From Actinomycetota bacterium (GTDB lineage Bacteria > Actinomycetota > Thermoleophilia > Solirubrobacterales > Solirubrobacteraceae), in the NCBI GenBank assembly GCA_005883215.1, contig VAYS01000004.1, forward strand, positions 1-63,372: DNA of 63,372 nucleotides, given 5' to 3'. The position numbers and the translations under genes were made by a program. Shown piece after piece: positions 42,512 to 51,787 of the stretch. Under the pieces are notes generated by a model, which was given only the letters and a program-made list of their open reading frames with translations, searched no databases and was not told where the DNA came from. Position 1 is the stretch's first letter; every line of letters starts with the position of its first letter.

Positions 42512-44791
42512 ATGGGATCGATCCTCCCCGCCCCCCGCCCACACCGCGCCGCCCGCCGCGCGCGCGCCCGGCCATTGGCCCCGGCGCTCCCGCCGTCGGC
42601 GCTCGCCTGGACGGCGGCGCTGGGCGCCGCGGCGGCGCTTTTCGGCTGGCCCGGGGCGGCCCGGGGAGCCGGCTGCCCCGGGGCCGCGTCCTGCCCCTAT
42701 TCGCAGGCGGCGATCATCGGTCAGCGCGCCGAGGGCGCCTTCCGCCTGCCCCAGGCGATCGCGGTCGGCCCCGGCGGGGGCGTCTACGTCGCCGACCAGT
42801 TCAGCTACAGCGTGCAGCGCTTTGATCCCGGCGGAACGTTTCAGACCGAGTGGGGCCAGCAGGGGTCCGGGGCGGGAGAACTCGGGGGCATCGGGGGCGT
42901 GGCGGCCGACTCGTCGGGGAACGTCTACGTGGTCGACAGCGCCCACGACCGCATCGAGAAGTTCGACGCCGGCGGCGGCTTCCTCGGCCAGTGGGGCGGC
43001 CCCGGCAGCGCGGTGGGACGGTTTCGCTTCGGGGGTGGCGGGGGGAACACGGGCCTGCCCGCCGGCGGCGGGGTGTCGGTCAGCGGCAACCACGTCTACG
43101 TGGCCGACACCGACAACGACCGCATCGAGCGCTTCGCGCTCGACGGCTCGCAGGCCGCCGCGTTTGGGTCGAGCGGCGGCGGCCCGGGCCAGCTCAGGCA
43201 CCCCGAGGGAGTTTCGGCCACCCCGAGCGCGGTGTACGTGGCCGACGACGACAACAACCGCGTCGTCGAGTTCGACCCCAACGGCAACTACGTGGCCGCC
43301 GCCGGGGGCGTGGGAACGGGGCCCGGCCAGTTCGCCTTCCCCTACGACGTCGCGGCCGACAAGGCGGGCCACGTCTACGTGGCCGACAACAACAACTACC
43401 GGGTGGTCAAGCTCACCGCCGACCTGGCCTATCAGAGCGCGTGGGGCACGCGGGGCTCGGCCCCCGGGCAGATGATCTACCCCCGGGCACTGACCACCGA
43501 CGCCGCCGGCAACGTGTACGTGGCGGACACGGCCAACGACCGCGTGCAGGTGTTCGACCCCGACGGCACCTTCTTGCGCCTGTGGGGAATCGACGGCCGT
43601 GGGCCGGGCCAGTTCATCCAGCCGCGGGGGCTGCGCTCCGACGCCAGCGGTTCGCCGTTGGTGTCCGACACCATCGACGACCGCCTGGAGCGCTTCGACT
43701 CCACCGGCGCGTTCCTGGCCATCGTCGGGGTCCCGGGCTCGGATACCGGCCAGCTGCTCAAGCCCCGCGACGTGTCCCTCGGCGCGTCGGGCCGGATCTA
43801 CGTCGCCGACCACGACAACGACCGCGTCGACCTGCTCGCCCCGGCGGGCAACCCGTTGGGCACCTTCGGCGAGGGCGGTGCGCTGCAGGGTCCCTCGGGG
43901 GTGGCCGTGGGAGCCGCGGGTGACTTCTGGGTGGCCGACACCGGCGACAACCGGGTACTGCACCTCGCCGCCGACGGCGGCCTGATCGGCCCGGCGGGCA
44001 CCGGAGCCGCGGGGAAGGGCGAGGGCGACCTGGCCGCCCCCGAGGGGGTGGCCCTGGCCCCATCGGGGGATCTGTACGTCGCCGATACCGGCAACGACCG
44101 CATCGTCGAGTTCGATGCCTCGGGACGCTTCGTGCGCTCGTGGGGCTCAACCGGCGCCGGCGAAGCCCAGCTCCACGGTCCCACCGCCATCGCCGTGGAC
44201 CCGGTCGGCCGGGTCTACGTCGCCGATCGGGGCAACTCGCGCGTAGTCGAGTTCGACGGCGGCGGTCGCCCGCTCGCCGGCTGGGGCTCGCGGGGGACCA
44301 ATCTCGGCGAGTTCGTCAACCCCAACGGGGTGTCGGTTGATTGCGCCGGGCGGATCCTCGTCTCGGACACCGACAACAACCGCGTCGAGGTATTCACGCC
44401 CACCTCGCCGGCGCGCTCGACCTGCCTCCCCGGACCCCGGGCGGCATCGCTGGCGCCCCAGCTGGCGTTCGGCCTGGCCCACCGGCGCGGGATCCTGCGC
44501 ACCCACAGCGTGCGGCTGCGCGCCCGTTGCGACCGCCCGTGCACACTCGCCGTGCGCGCCCGGCTGAGCGGAGGGCGCCCGGCGGTGCGCCTGCATCCCC
44601 CGCGCGTGCGCCGGCGCCTGCCGGCGCGTCGCACCGTGCGCCTGACCGTGCGGATCGCCCGCGCCGGGGTCGCCCGCCTGGCCCGGGCGCTGGGTCGCCG
44701 ACGGCGCCTGTCGCTCACGCTGACCGTGCGCGCGGTGGGCGCCAACAACGCCGCCAGCGCGCTGGTGCGCATCTACCGGGTCGGGCGCTGA
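42512..44791 (+). CDS. Secreted NHL-repeat beta-propeller protein
   Basis: 759 residues. Signal peptide (about 28-52), one Cys pair in the start of the mature part, then about twelve NHL units, each ending like VYVADTDNDRIERF, over residues 85-640; two six-bladed propellers would fit. The C-terminal 120 residues form a beta domain with a Cys pair (RARCDRPCTLAV) and Arg-rich strands. Such proteins lack catalysis as a rule and bind partners or glycans. It follows the GT2 by 123 bases; a ribosome site is not clear. Confidence 0.9.
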   Translation: MGSILPAPRPHRAARRARARPLAPALPPSALAWTAALGAAAALFGWPGAARGAGCPGAASCPYSQAAIIGQRAEGAFRLPQAIAVGPGGGVYVADQFSYSVQRFDPGGTFQTEWGQQGSGAGELGGIGGVAADSSGNVYVVDSAHDRIEKFDAGGGFLGQWGGPGSAVGRFRFGGGGGNTGLPAGGGVSVSGNHVYVADTDNDRIERFALDGSQAAAFGSSGGGPGQLRHPEGVSATPSAVYVADDDNNRVVEFDPNGNYVAAAGGVGTGPGQFAFPYDVAADKAGHVYVADNNNYRVVKLTADLAYQSAWGTRGSAPGQMIYPRALTTDAAGNVYVADTANDRVQVFDPDGTFLRLWGIDGRGPGQFIQPRGLRSDASGSPLVSDTIDDRLERFDSTGAFLAIVGVPGSDTGQLLKPRDVSLGASGRIYVADHDNDRVDLLAPAGNPLGTFGEGGALQGPSGVAVGAAGDFWVADTGDNRVLHLAADGGLIGPAGTGAAGKGEGDLAAPEGVALAPSGDLYVADTGNDRIVEFDASGRFVRSWGSTGAGEAQLHGPTAIAVDPVGRVYVADRGNSRVVEFDGGGRPLAGWGSRGTNLGEFVNPNGVSVDCAGRILVSDTDNNRVEVFTPTSPARSTCLPGPRAASLAPQLAFGLAHRRGILRTHSVRLRARCDRPCTLAVRARLSGGRPAVRLHPPRVRRRLPARRTVRLTVRIARAGVARLARALGRRRRLSLTLTVRAVGANNAASALVRIYRVGR

Positions 44792-44804
44792 CCGCCTCCC
44801 CTGC

Positions 44805-45743
44805 TCAGCCCGCGAGCAGCTGGCTGAGCGTCACGAAGCGATATCCGCGGGCGCGCAGGGTGGGGATGATCACGCGCATCGCCGCCGCCGTGGCCGGCGT
44901 GTTGGGCGCCCCGATGCAGTGGGCGACCACGATCGACCCGGGTCGGGCCTGGGCGAGCACGGCGCGCACGATCACGTTGGGATCGCGCTGAAAGGCGTCG
45001 CCCGAGACCACGTCCCAGAGCACCGGACGCTCGCCGGCCCCCTCGACCAGGCTCACATCCGACGGGCGCGCGCAACCGCCCGGGAAGCGAAAGTAGCGCG
45101 GGCGCACGCCGGCGATCTGCTCGATCGTGTGCGCCGCCCCGACCACCTCTTGACGCTTGGCGGCGGCGCCAGCCACGGTGGGCAACCCGAAGCACGGCGT
45201 GGCGAACGCGGCGTGATCGATCGAGTGGTTGGCCAGCTCGAACAGGGGGTCGCGCGCCAGCCGCCTGACCTGGGCCGGATACTGGCGCGTCCACAATCCG
45301 GTGAGGAAGATGGTGGCCGGCGTGCGGGTGGCGCGCAGCTCGGCGAACAGCCGGCGATCGAGCCAGCCCGACACCCGTCCCGAGCGCAGCGTGGCCAGCA
45401 TCGCCCGGGTCATGTCGGCGTCGAACGTCAGGGCGATCTCGCGCCGCGAGCGTGCCCCGTGCGCCACCTGCCCGGCGGCCACCGCCATCTGCGAGCCGTC
45501 GGTGAGGGCCACGCCCGGTCCGAGCGGCGCCAGCCCCGCGGTGGGCGCGCGGCCCGGCCGCCGTGTCCGCGGCCTCGGCGCCGGCGCCCGCGGCCGGGGC
45601 TCGCCGCCGGTACCGTCCGAGGTCTCCGTCCCGCCCCTGGTCCCAGACGCGGGCCCCGGCGCGCCTTTCCCGCCGCAGCCGGCGAGCAAGAGCGCGCTGA
45701 CCAGCGCGGAAAGGAGCGGCGTCGGGCGAGCCATCGGCCGCAT
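44805..45743 (-). CDS. Lipoprotein polysaccharide deacetylase with atypical motif 1
   Basis: 312 residues. Lipobox LAGC at Cys23, a Pro/Arg/Thr linker, then the NodB domain. Motif 1 is LTFDADMT, not TFDDG: the first Asp is kept but the usual second (metal) Asp is Ala with an Asp one step on. Motif 2 NHSIDH has both His, motif 3 is RFPGGC, and VVAHCIGAPN follows. It should still bind a metal in a shifted way. Convergent with the NHL gene and divergent from the kelch gene. Confidence 0.88.
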   Translation of the reverse strand: MRPMARPTPLLSALVSALLLAGCGGKGAPGPASGTRGGTETSDGTGGEPRPRAPAPRPRTRRPGRAPTAGLAPLGPGVALTDGSQMAVAAGQVAHGARSRREIALTFDADMTRAMLATLRSGRVSGWLDRRLFAELRATRTPATIFLTGLWTRQYPAQVRRLARDPLFELANHSIDHAAFATPCFGLPTVAGAAAKRQEVVGAAHTIEQIAGVRPRYFRFPGGCARPSDVSLVEGAGERPVLWDVVSGDAFQRDPNVIVRAVLAQARPGSIVVAHCIGAPNTPATAAAMRVIIPTLRARGYRFVTLSQLLAG

Positions 45744-45790
45744 CCTGCCAGGCGCGTTTGCGCAAATGAGGCGATAGCGTCTGGCCGTCG

Positions 45791-47068
45791 ATGGACACCC
45801 CCGCCGAAGCTCCGCCGCCTGAGCGCCAGTCCACTCCCAGTCCCGAGGTGATCCGCAATCGCCGCCTGGCGTTGGGCGGCCTGGCCGCCGGCTTCATCGC
45901 CTTGATCATCGCCATCGTCGCCTCCTGCGCGGGCGGAGGTGGGTCGGGCAGCCAGAGCTCCTCGGCCGTCGGCGGCGGCGCCCGCACCACCCCCAACCAC
46001 CGACGGCCGCGCGGCCCGCGCGTGCACGTCCGCCAGCTCGGCACCCTGCCCGCACCCGTCCAAGACCCCGCTACCGCCCCGCTCGCCCCCGGGACCGTGC
46101 CCGCCTCCTCGTCGGCCACCCCCACCGGCACCGACACCACCGCGACGTCCACCACCCCCACCGGCTCGACGTCTGGCACCACGGACACCACGGGCACCGA
46201 GACCACCGCGACGACGACCACCGGCCCCGGCGCCGGTGGCGGCGCACCGAAGGGCGGGGCCCTCCTGCTCGGCGGCCTGGACACCGGCGACTCCTCGGTG
46301 TCGAGCATCGTGCTCGTGCGCGTGGGCGCCAAGCCGGTCGCCAGCCCGGTGGGGTCCCTGCCCCGCGCGCTTCACGACGCCGCCGCCGCCACGGTCGGGT
46401 CCGACGTCTACCTGTTCGGCGGCGGCAACCTGGAGATGGGGAGCGACCGCATCGTGCGCGTGACACCCGGGGGCGATTCGCGCCCGGCGGGGACCCTGCC
46501 CCAGCCCGCCTCCGACCTGGGGGCGACCGCGCTCGCCGGCGCCGCCTACTCGGTGGGCGGCTACACCGGGTCCCAGGCGCTACGCGCGATCGTCGCCTTT
46601 CACCCCGGCGGGGGCGCCCAGGTGGTGGCCCAGCTGCCCCAGGCCCTGCGCTATGCCGCGGTGGCAGCGGCCGACAACGCCGTCATCATCGTCGGCGGGA
46701 CCACCGGGGGGGGCAGCGCGGTGCGCACGATCCTGCGCTTTGACCCGGCCACCAACCAGGTCCGCCAGATCGGCACGCTGCCGCGCGCCCTGACCCACGC
46801 GGCGGTCGGGGTCCTCAACGGCTCGGTGTACGTGCTCGGCGGCCGGGGGACCGCCCAGGGCAGCCAGACGCGCGGCGTGCTGGTCATCGATCCCCGCACC
46901 GGGGCCGTGCGTACGGCGGGCACGCTCCCGCGTCCCCTGTCCGATGCCGGGGCGGCCACGGTCGCCAACCGCATCCTGCTGGTGGGGGGCCGCGACGCCG
47001 GCGGGCAGGTGCTCGACTCGGTGTACTCGATCACCGCCGGTCAGTCGCCGACCGGCGTCACGCGCTGA
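45791..47068 (+). CDS. Membrane-anchored kelch-type propeller protein
   Basis: 425 residues. Cytoplasmic N-terminus, one membrane helix (about 27-47, ending IVASCAGG), a Thr/Ser/Pro linker (about 95-160, TTATSTTPTGSTSGTT) that looks like a wall spacer, then a kelch propeller of about five to six units (LPRALHDAAAATVGSDVYLF; VYVLGGRG). No enzyme motif. First of three rightward genes that appear co-expressed. Confidence 0.85.
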   Translation: MDTPAEAPPPERQSTPSPEVIRNRRLALGGLAAGFIALIIAIVASCAGGGGSGSQSSSAVGGGARTTPNHRRPRGPRVHVRQLGTLPAPVQDPATAPLAPGTVPASSSATPTGTDTTATSTTPTGSTSGTTDTTGTETTATTTTGPGAGGGAPKGGALLLGGLDTGDSSVSSIVLVRVGAKPVASPVGSLPRALHDAAAATVGSDVYLFGGGNLEMGSDRIVRVTPGGDSRPAGTLPQPASDLGATALAGAAYSVGGYTGSQALRAIVAFHPGGGAQVVAQLPQALRYAAVAAADNAVIIVGGTTGGGSAVRTILRFDPATNQVRQIGTLPRALTHAAVGVLNGSVYVLGGRGTAQGSQTRGVLVIDPRTGAVRTAGTLPRPLSDAGAATVANRILLVGGRDAGGQVLDSVYSITAGQSPTGVTR

Positions 47069-47122
47069 CCCGGGGCCCCCTTCACACCGCGCTTTATGGG
47101 CCTTTATGGCCACGATGCTTGT

Positions 47123-48352
47123 ATGTCGAGGATGGTCCGGGACCGGAGAAGGATCGCCGCCCGGAGAAGGCTCGCTCTCCAGAGGACGCTCGCCGTCTGT
47201 CTGGGCGCCCTGGGAGCCGCCGGCGTGGCCGCCGCCATCGACCGCTTCGGCACCGCCGGCCCGACCAGACACTCCCCGGATCTCTCCGGCGGGGTGGTGA
47301 TTTCGCGGACGCGTCCCACCACGCCGCCGCCCAGCTCGGGGCGCCTGGGGCGACTCAACGTCTACGGCCACGACGGCGCCAACGCCCTGAGCCCGATCGT
47401 GCGGCGCGACCGACCGCTCGTCTACGTCCCCAACAGCCAGAGCGACACGGTCGACGTCATCGACCAGAGGACCAAGCGGATCGTCCGCCATTTCGGCACC
47501 GGCCGCCTACCCCAGCACGTGACGCCGTCGTGGGATCTGCGCCGCTTGTACGTGGACAACGACGCCGGCAACTCGCTGACCCCGATCAGCCCGGCCACCG
47601 GTAAGCCCACGGGCCATCGCATTCCGGTCGAGGACCCCTACAACCTGTACTTCACGCCCGACGGGCGCTCGGCGATCGTGGTCGCCGAGCGTCTGGAGAA
47701 GCTCGACTTCCGCTCCCCCGCCCGCCTGCACCTGCAGAAGTCGCTGCCGGTCCCCTGTCGCGGGGTGGACCACATGGACTTCTCCGCCGACGGCCGCTTC
47801 GCCTACGCCAGCTGCGAGTTCGAGGGGGCGATGATCCGCATCGATCTGCGCTCGCGCCGGGTCAACGGCAAGCTGGTCCTGGGCCACGGCGGCGGATCGC
47901 CCCAAGACGTAAAGCTCTCGCCGGACGGACGCGTGCTGTACGTCGCCGACCAGGTCGCCGACGGCGTGTGGGAGCTCAGCACGCGGCGCTTTCGCACCCT
48001 CGGCTTCCTCCCCACCGGCGCCGGAACCCACGGGCTCTACCCGAGCCGCGATGGGCGCGTCATGTACATCTCCAACCGAGCGGAGGGATCGGTCTCGGTC
48101 ATGAGCTTCGCCCGGCGCCGCCTGTTGCGCAAGATCAAGATCCCCGGCGGCGCCAGCCCGGACATGGGCGGGGTGTCGGCCGACGGTCGCACGCTGTGGC
48201 TGAGCGGCCGCTACAACGACGAGGTCTACGCGATCGACGTCAGACGCGGCCGCCTAAAGGCACGCATCAAGGTGGGCGCCGGCCCCCACGGGCTGCTGGT
48301 GTGGCCCCAGCCCGGGCGCTACTCCCTGGGCCACACCGGCAACATGCGCTAG
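47123..48352 (+). CDS. Secreted YVTN/lactonase-like beta-propeller
   Basis: 409 residues from the ATG at 47123; an ATG at 47096 adds nine residues without a better ribosome site. Basic N-terminus and a signal/anchor segment, then a seven-bladed propeller with repeats such as PLVYVPNSQSDTVDVID, DGRVLYVADQVADG and DGRVMYISNRAEGS, as in surface-layer YVTN proteins. The end GLLVWPQPGRYSLGHTG is unusual. Four bases before the glycosidase-like gene, so co-translation is likely. Confidence 0.87.
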   Translation: MSRMVRDRRRIAARRRLALQRTLAVCLGALGAAGVAAAIDRFGTAGPTRHSPDLSGGVVISRTRPTTPPPSSGRLGRLNVYGHDGANALSPIVRRDRPLVYVPNSQSDTVDVIDQRTKRIVRHFGTGRLPQHVTPSWDLRRLYVDNDAGNSLTPISPATGKPTGHRIPVEDPYNLYFTPDGRSAIVVAERLEKLDFRSPARLHLQKSLPVPCRGVDHMDFSADGRFAYASCEFEGAMIRIDLRSRRVNGKLVLGHGGGSPQDVKLSPDGRVLYVADQVADGVWELSTRRFRTLGFLPTGAGTHGLYPSRDGRVMYISNRAEGSVSVMSFARRRLLRKIKIPGGASPDMGGVSADGRTLWLSGRYNDEVYAIDVRRGRLKARIKVGAGPHGLLVWPQPGRYSLGHTGNMR

Positions 48353-48356
48353 GCGC

Positions 48357-50546
48357 GTGGGTCCGACGTTGTCAAGCGCTCACCGGCTGCGGGCCGGGCT
48401 GGCGACCGCGGCGCTGGCGGGGACCGTCGCCGGCGCCGCCCCGGGTGGCGCATCGACCGGGCTCGGCGCCGCCCGCGCGGCGCCCCGATCGGCGCCGAGC
48501 TGGTCGCTGACCGTCCAGCTCGACCATCCGGCGGCGAGCTTTCGGCCCGACCAAGCCCTCGGAGCCGACGTCGACGGGCTGGGCCAGGGAGACACGGCCG
48601 ACGTCTACACGCGCGCCAACCTGCGCGCCATGCGATCCGCCGGCCTGCGCTCGCTGAGCTACCGGCTGCGCACCGAGCTCGGGGTCGAGGCCTGGCATTT
48701 CAACCCCCGGGGGCGCTTCAGCGACGCCCGGCGCCGCCGCGGCTACTGGACCTCCTCGGACGCCGGCGGGGGGTTCGCCCACACCAACGGATACCGGCTC
48801 CCGCGCCGCGGAGACACGATCGACCAGGCCGCCGACGCCGGCTTCTCGCGACTCGACGACGGCCGCCGCAAGACGTTCTGGAAGAGCAACCCCTACCTGG
48901 ATCCGCACTTCACCCACGAGCCCGAGGGCGCCCACCCGCAGTGGGTGCTGATCGATTTCGGCACCCACCGGCGCATCGACGCGGTGAGGATCGACTGGGG
49001 GGCGCCGCGCCCTCGCCGGATCGAGGTCCAGTACTGGGTCGGACCGTCGGCGATCATCCAGAACGGCCATCCCCTGGGGCACTGGCACGATTTTCCCCGC
49101 TCGCGCTTCGCGGTGCGGGCTTCGAGCCAGACCGTCCGCCTCGCCGCCGCACCGCGCTCCGTGCGCTTCGTGCGCGTCGTGCTGAGCCGCAGCGATCACG
49201 CCGCGCCGCGCGGCTCCGGCGACCTCCGCGACCGGCTGGGCTTCGCCGTGCGGGAGCTGGGGGCGGGCAGCCTGCGCGGTGGGCGCCTGCGGGACCTGGT
49301 CCGCCACACCCCCGACCAGCGCCAGACCGTGACCATGGCTTCCTCCACCGACCCGTGGCACACGGCCGGCGGTGTGGACCCGGGGACCGAGCAGCCCAGC
49401 TTTGGACGGGTGGTGAGCAGCGGACTGACCAGCGGGCTGCCAATCCTGGTGCCCGTGCCGGTGCTCTACGGGACACCCGCCGACGCCGTGGCCGAGATCC
49501 GCTACCTGCTCCGCCGGCACATCCCGCTGCGGGGGGTCGAGCTCGGCGAGGAGCCCGACGGGCAGCTCGTCTCACCCGAGGACTATGGGGCCCTGTTCCT
49601 GCGCTTCGGGCGCGCCATCCATCGCGTCGCCCCCGGGCTCGCCCTCGGGGGCCCCGGCTATCAGACCTCGATCCCCGACTGGCTGGCCTGGCCCGACCGC
49701 GCCGGCCGGCGCTCCTGGACCGGCCGCTTGGTCGCCTACCTGCGCTCCCATCGTCGCCTGGGGGAGCTGTCCTTCTTCTCGTTTGAGTGGTACCCGTTCG
49801 ACGATCCCTGCCTCCCCAGCGGTCCGCTCCTGCAGCGCTCGGCGAGCACCCTGCACGCCGTGCTGAGCCGCCAGTACGCCGACGGCCTGCCCCGAGGCCT
49901 CCCGGTCTATGTCACCGAGTACGGCTACTCGGCCTTCGCCGGCCAGCCCGAGGCCGACCGCGCGGGAGCGCTGCTAAACGCCGACGTCGTCGGCCAGCTC
50001 CTGACCGACGGCGCCAGCGCCGCCTTCGTCTACGGCTATGAGCCCGACACCCTGATGACCGAGCTGCCCCGCTGTCACAGCTGGGGCAACCTGGCGCTGC
50101 TTCAGTCCACCGCCGACCGGCGCATCCTCGGTCCCCTGGCCACCTACTACGCCGCCCGGCTGCTGACGCAGACGTGGACCCAGCCCGGCGACGCCGTCCA
50201 TCAGGTCTACCCGGTCGCGGTGACCCCGCCACCCGGGACCCCCCCGGGCCGCCTCGGGGCCTACGCGGTGCGCCGCCCCGACGGCCGCCTGGCGTTGCTG
50301 TTGCTAAACAAGGACCCGGCCGCGGCCGCCCGAGTGACGATCGCCGTCCAGCACGGCCGGACGACCGCGCCGCTGACCGGCCCGCTCGACGCCTACCTAT
50401 TCGGGCCCGGCCAGTACGTCTGGCACGCGCGGGGGGCCCACGGGTATCCTGCTCCTGACCGCCCGCCGGCCCACTTCACGGCGGACGCCGCGCGCCTGGA
50501 CCCGCTGCCGCCCTACTCCATCTCGGTGCTGCGCGGGCCAGCCTGA
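48357..50546 (+). CDS. Secreted clan GH-A-like glycosidase with discoidin domain
   Basis: 729 residues from a GTG at 48357. Signal peptide, a short N-terminal barrel part, an inserted F5/8 type C (discoidin-like) domain at about 195-305 (WVLIDFGTHRRIDAVRIDWG), and then the barrel with two candidate catalytic Glu: E399 in GEEPDG (acid/base) and E521 in VTEYGYS (nucleophile), 122 residues apart as in GH39/GH-A enzymes. A C-terminal beta domain (VRRPDGRLALLLLNKD) follows, typical of GH-A accessory domains. Substrate unknown; a surface or environmental polysaccharide is likely. Confidence 0.82.
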   Translation: MGPTLSSAHRLRAGLATAALAGTVAGAAPGGASTGLGAARAAPRSAPSWSLTVQLDHPAASFRPDQALGADVDGLGQGDTADVYTRANLRAMRSAGLRSLSYRLRTELGVEAWHFNPRGRFSDARRRRGYWTSSDAGGGFAHTNGYRLPRRGDTIDQAADAGFSRLDDGRRKTFWKSNPYLDPHFTHEPEGAHPQWVLIDFGTHRRIDAVRIDWGAPRPRRIEVQYWVGPSAIIQNGHPLGHWHDFPRSRFAVRASSQTVRLAAAPRSVRFVRVVLSRSDHAAPRGSGDLRDRLGFAVRELGAGSLRGGRLRDLVRHTPDQRQTVTMASSTDPWHTAGGVDPGTEQPSFGRVVSSGLTSGLPILVPVPVLYGTPADAVAEIRYLLRRHIPLRGVELGEEPDGQLVSPEDYGALFLRFGRAIHRVAPGLALGGPGYQTSIPDWLAWPDRAGRRSWTGRLVAYLRSHRRLGELSFFSFEWYPFDDPCLPSGPLLQRSASTLHAVLSRQYADGLPRGLPVYVTEYGYSAFAGQPEADRAGALLNADVVGQLLTDGASAAFVYGYEPDTLMTELPRCHSWGNLALLQSTADRRILGPLATYYAARLLTQTWTQPGDAVHQVYPVAVTPPPGTPPGRLGAYAVRRPDGRLALLLLNKDPAAAARVTIAVQHGRTTAPLTGPLDAYLFGPGQYVWHARGAHGYPAPDRPPAHFTADAARLDPLPPYSISVLRGPA

Positions 50547-50643
50547 GCGGTGCGGCGTCGATCCGTCGAGGGGACCGTCCGGGGCTTAGGCTTTGTCGCT
50601 CGGGCGCCGAAAAGCACTCAGGTCGAGGCATCAGGAGGCAGCA

Positions 50644-50889
50644 GTGGAGCAGCGTCAGGAACGAGTTAGGCTGGAGACCGAGCGCTACCGGGTCACCGGC
50701 GACGTCACGCTGGCCCGCGACGGTTACCGCAGCCGGGTCTCGGACCTCCTCAACGCGTCGGAGCGCGAGTTCCTCGCTCTCACCGACGTGCTCGTAGAGC
50801 CCCATGACGGGGGACCGGTCGAGCGCCACGAGTTCATGGCCATCGCCCGCCGACACATCGTCTTCGCCAGCGCCGCGCCCCAGGCGTAA
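50644..50889 (+). CDS. Small conserved protein (DUF6812-like)
   Basis: 81 residues from the GTG at 50644 with AGGAGG five bases upstream; a longer frame has no ribosome site. Sequence RVRLETERYRVTGDVTLARD, then GYRSRVSDLLNASEREFLAL, fits a small actinobacterial family that I recall as DUF6812. It is strand-rich and has no membrane segment. It precedes the SDR gene by 11 bases and may be co-transcribed. Confidence 0.72.
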   Translation: MEQRQERVRLETERYRVTGDVTLARDGYRSRVSDLLNASEREFLALTDVLVEPHDGGPVERHEFMAIARRHIVFASAAPQA

Positions 50890-50900
50890 GACTCTGCGCG

Positions 50901-51755
50901 GTGACCAGCCGCGAGCCGAGGAGCGCAGACGAGGGGCAGCCGGCTGCCCCGCCCGCCGAAGCCCAGGGCGAGGGGCCAGGCCGCGGCCGCCTGGAGGGCC
51001 GGCGGATCCTGGTGGTGGGCGGCGGCCAGCAGGATCACGGCATCGACGAGCCGCCGATCGGCAACGGACGCGCCATGTCGGTCCTGTTCGCCCGCGAGGG
51101 CGCGGCGGTCGCGGTGGCGGACATCGACCGGCCGAGCGCCGAGGCGACGGCGGCGCGCGTGCGCGACGAGGGAGCCCACGCGGCGGTGATCGTCGCCGAC
51201 GCCGCCGATCCGGGAGAGGCGGCGCGCATGTTCGCCGAGGCAGAGAGCGAGCTCGGCGGTCTGGACGGGCTGGCGCTGAACGTGGGCGTGGGCGCCGGCC
51301 TGCTCCTGCGCGGAACCACCCCCGAGGATTGGGATCGGGTCATGGCGGTCAACCTGCGCTCCCAGTTTCTCGGCTGCAAGCACGGCCTGGAGGCGATCAC
51401 CGGACGGGGCTCGATCGTGCTGGTGGGCTCGGTGGCCTCCCGCGAGGTGATGCCCTATCCCGCCTACGGCGCCTCCAAGGCGGCGCTGGAGTCGCTGTGT
51501 CGCCAGGCGGCGGTCGAGGGGGCGCCGGACATCCGCGTAAACCTCCTGGTCCCCGGGCTGATCGACACCTCGCTCGGGCGCCTGGCGTCCTCGATCAGCC
51601 CGTTGCGCGAGAAGGTGCCGATCCTGGCGCGCCGGCAGGGCACGGCGTGGGAGGTCGCCTACGCCGCCCTGTTCTTGCTCTGCCAGGAGTCCTCCTATGT
51701 CACCGGGCAGAGCCTGGTGGTTGACGGCGGCCTGACCAGCGCCCCACGCGCGTAG
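50901..51755 (+). CDS. Short-chain dehydrogenase with atypical nucleotide loop
   Basis: 284 residues from a GTG at 50901; the first 30 are Pro/Ala-rich. Rossmann fold: the usual TGxxxGIG is replaced by GGGQQDHGIDEPPIGNGRA, a longer loop seen in a particular SDR subgroup. The catalytic Ser (VLVGSVAS), Tyr and Lys (YPAYGASK) are present. C-terminal SSYVTGQSLVVDGG is standard. NAD(P)-dependent oxidoreductase; the substrate is unknown. Confidence 0.9.
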   Translation: MTSREPRSADEGQPAAPPAEAQGEGPGRGRLEGRRILVVGGGQQDHGIDEPPIGNGRAMSVLFAREGAAVAVADIDRPSAEATAARVRDEGAHAAVIVADAADPGEAARMFAEAESELGGLDGLALNVGVGAGLLLRGTTPEDWDRVMAVNLRSQFLGCKHGLEAITGRGSIVLVGSVASREVMPYPAYGASKAALESLCRQAAVEGAPDIRVNLLVPGLIDTSLGRLASSISPLREKVPILARRQGTAWEVAYAALFLLCQESSYVTGQSLVVDGGLTSAPRA

Positions 51756-51787
51756 GCGCCGGCCGTCGGGCGCGGCGCGGCGATCAG

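Noticed and set aside
42780..44400. Repeated GTCTACGTGGCCGAC-type DNA pattern suggesting an array
   Set aside because: Explained by NHL protein repeats; spacing and sequence vary, so not a CRISPR or other DNA repeat array.
44773..46332. 519-residue leftward frame across two genes
   Set aside because: It overlaps the deacetylase in another frame and the kelch gene in antisense; Pro/Val/Arg low complexity.
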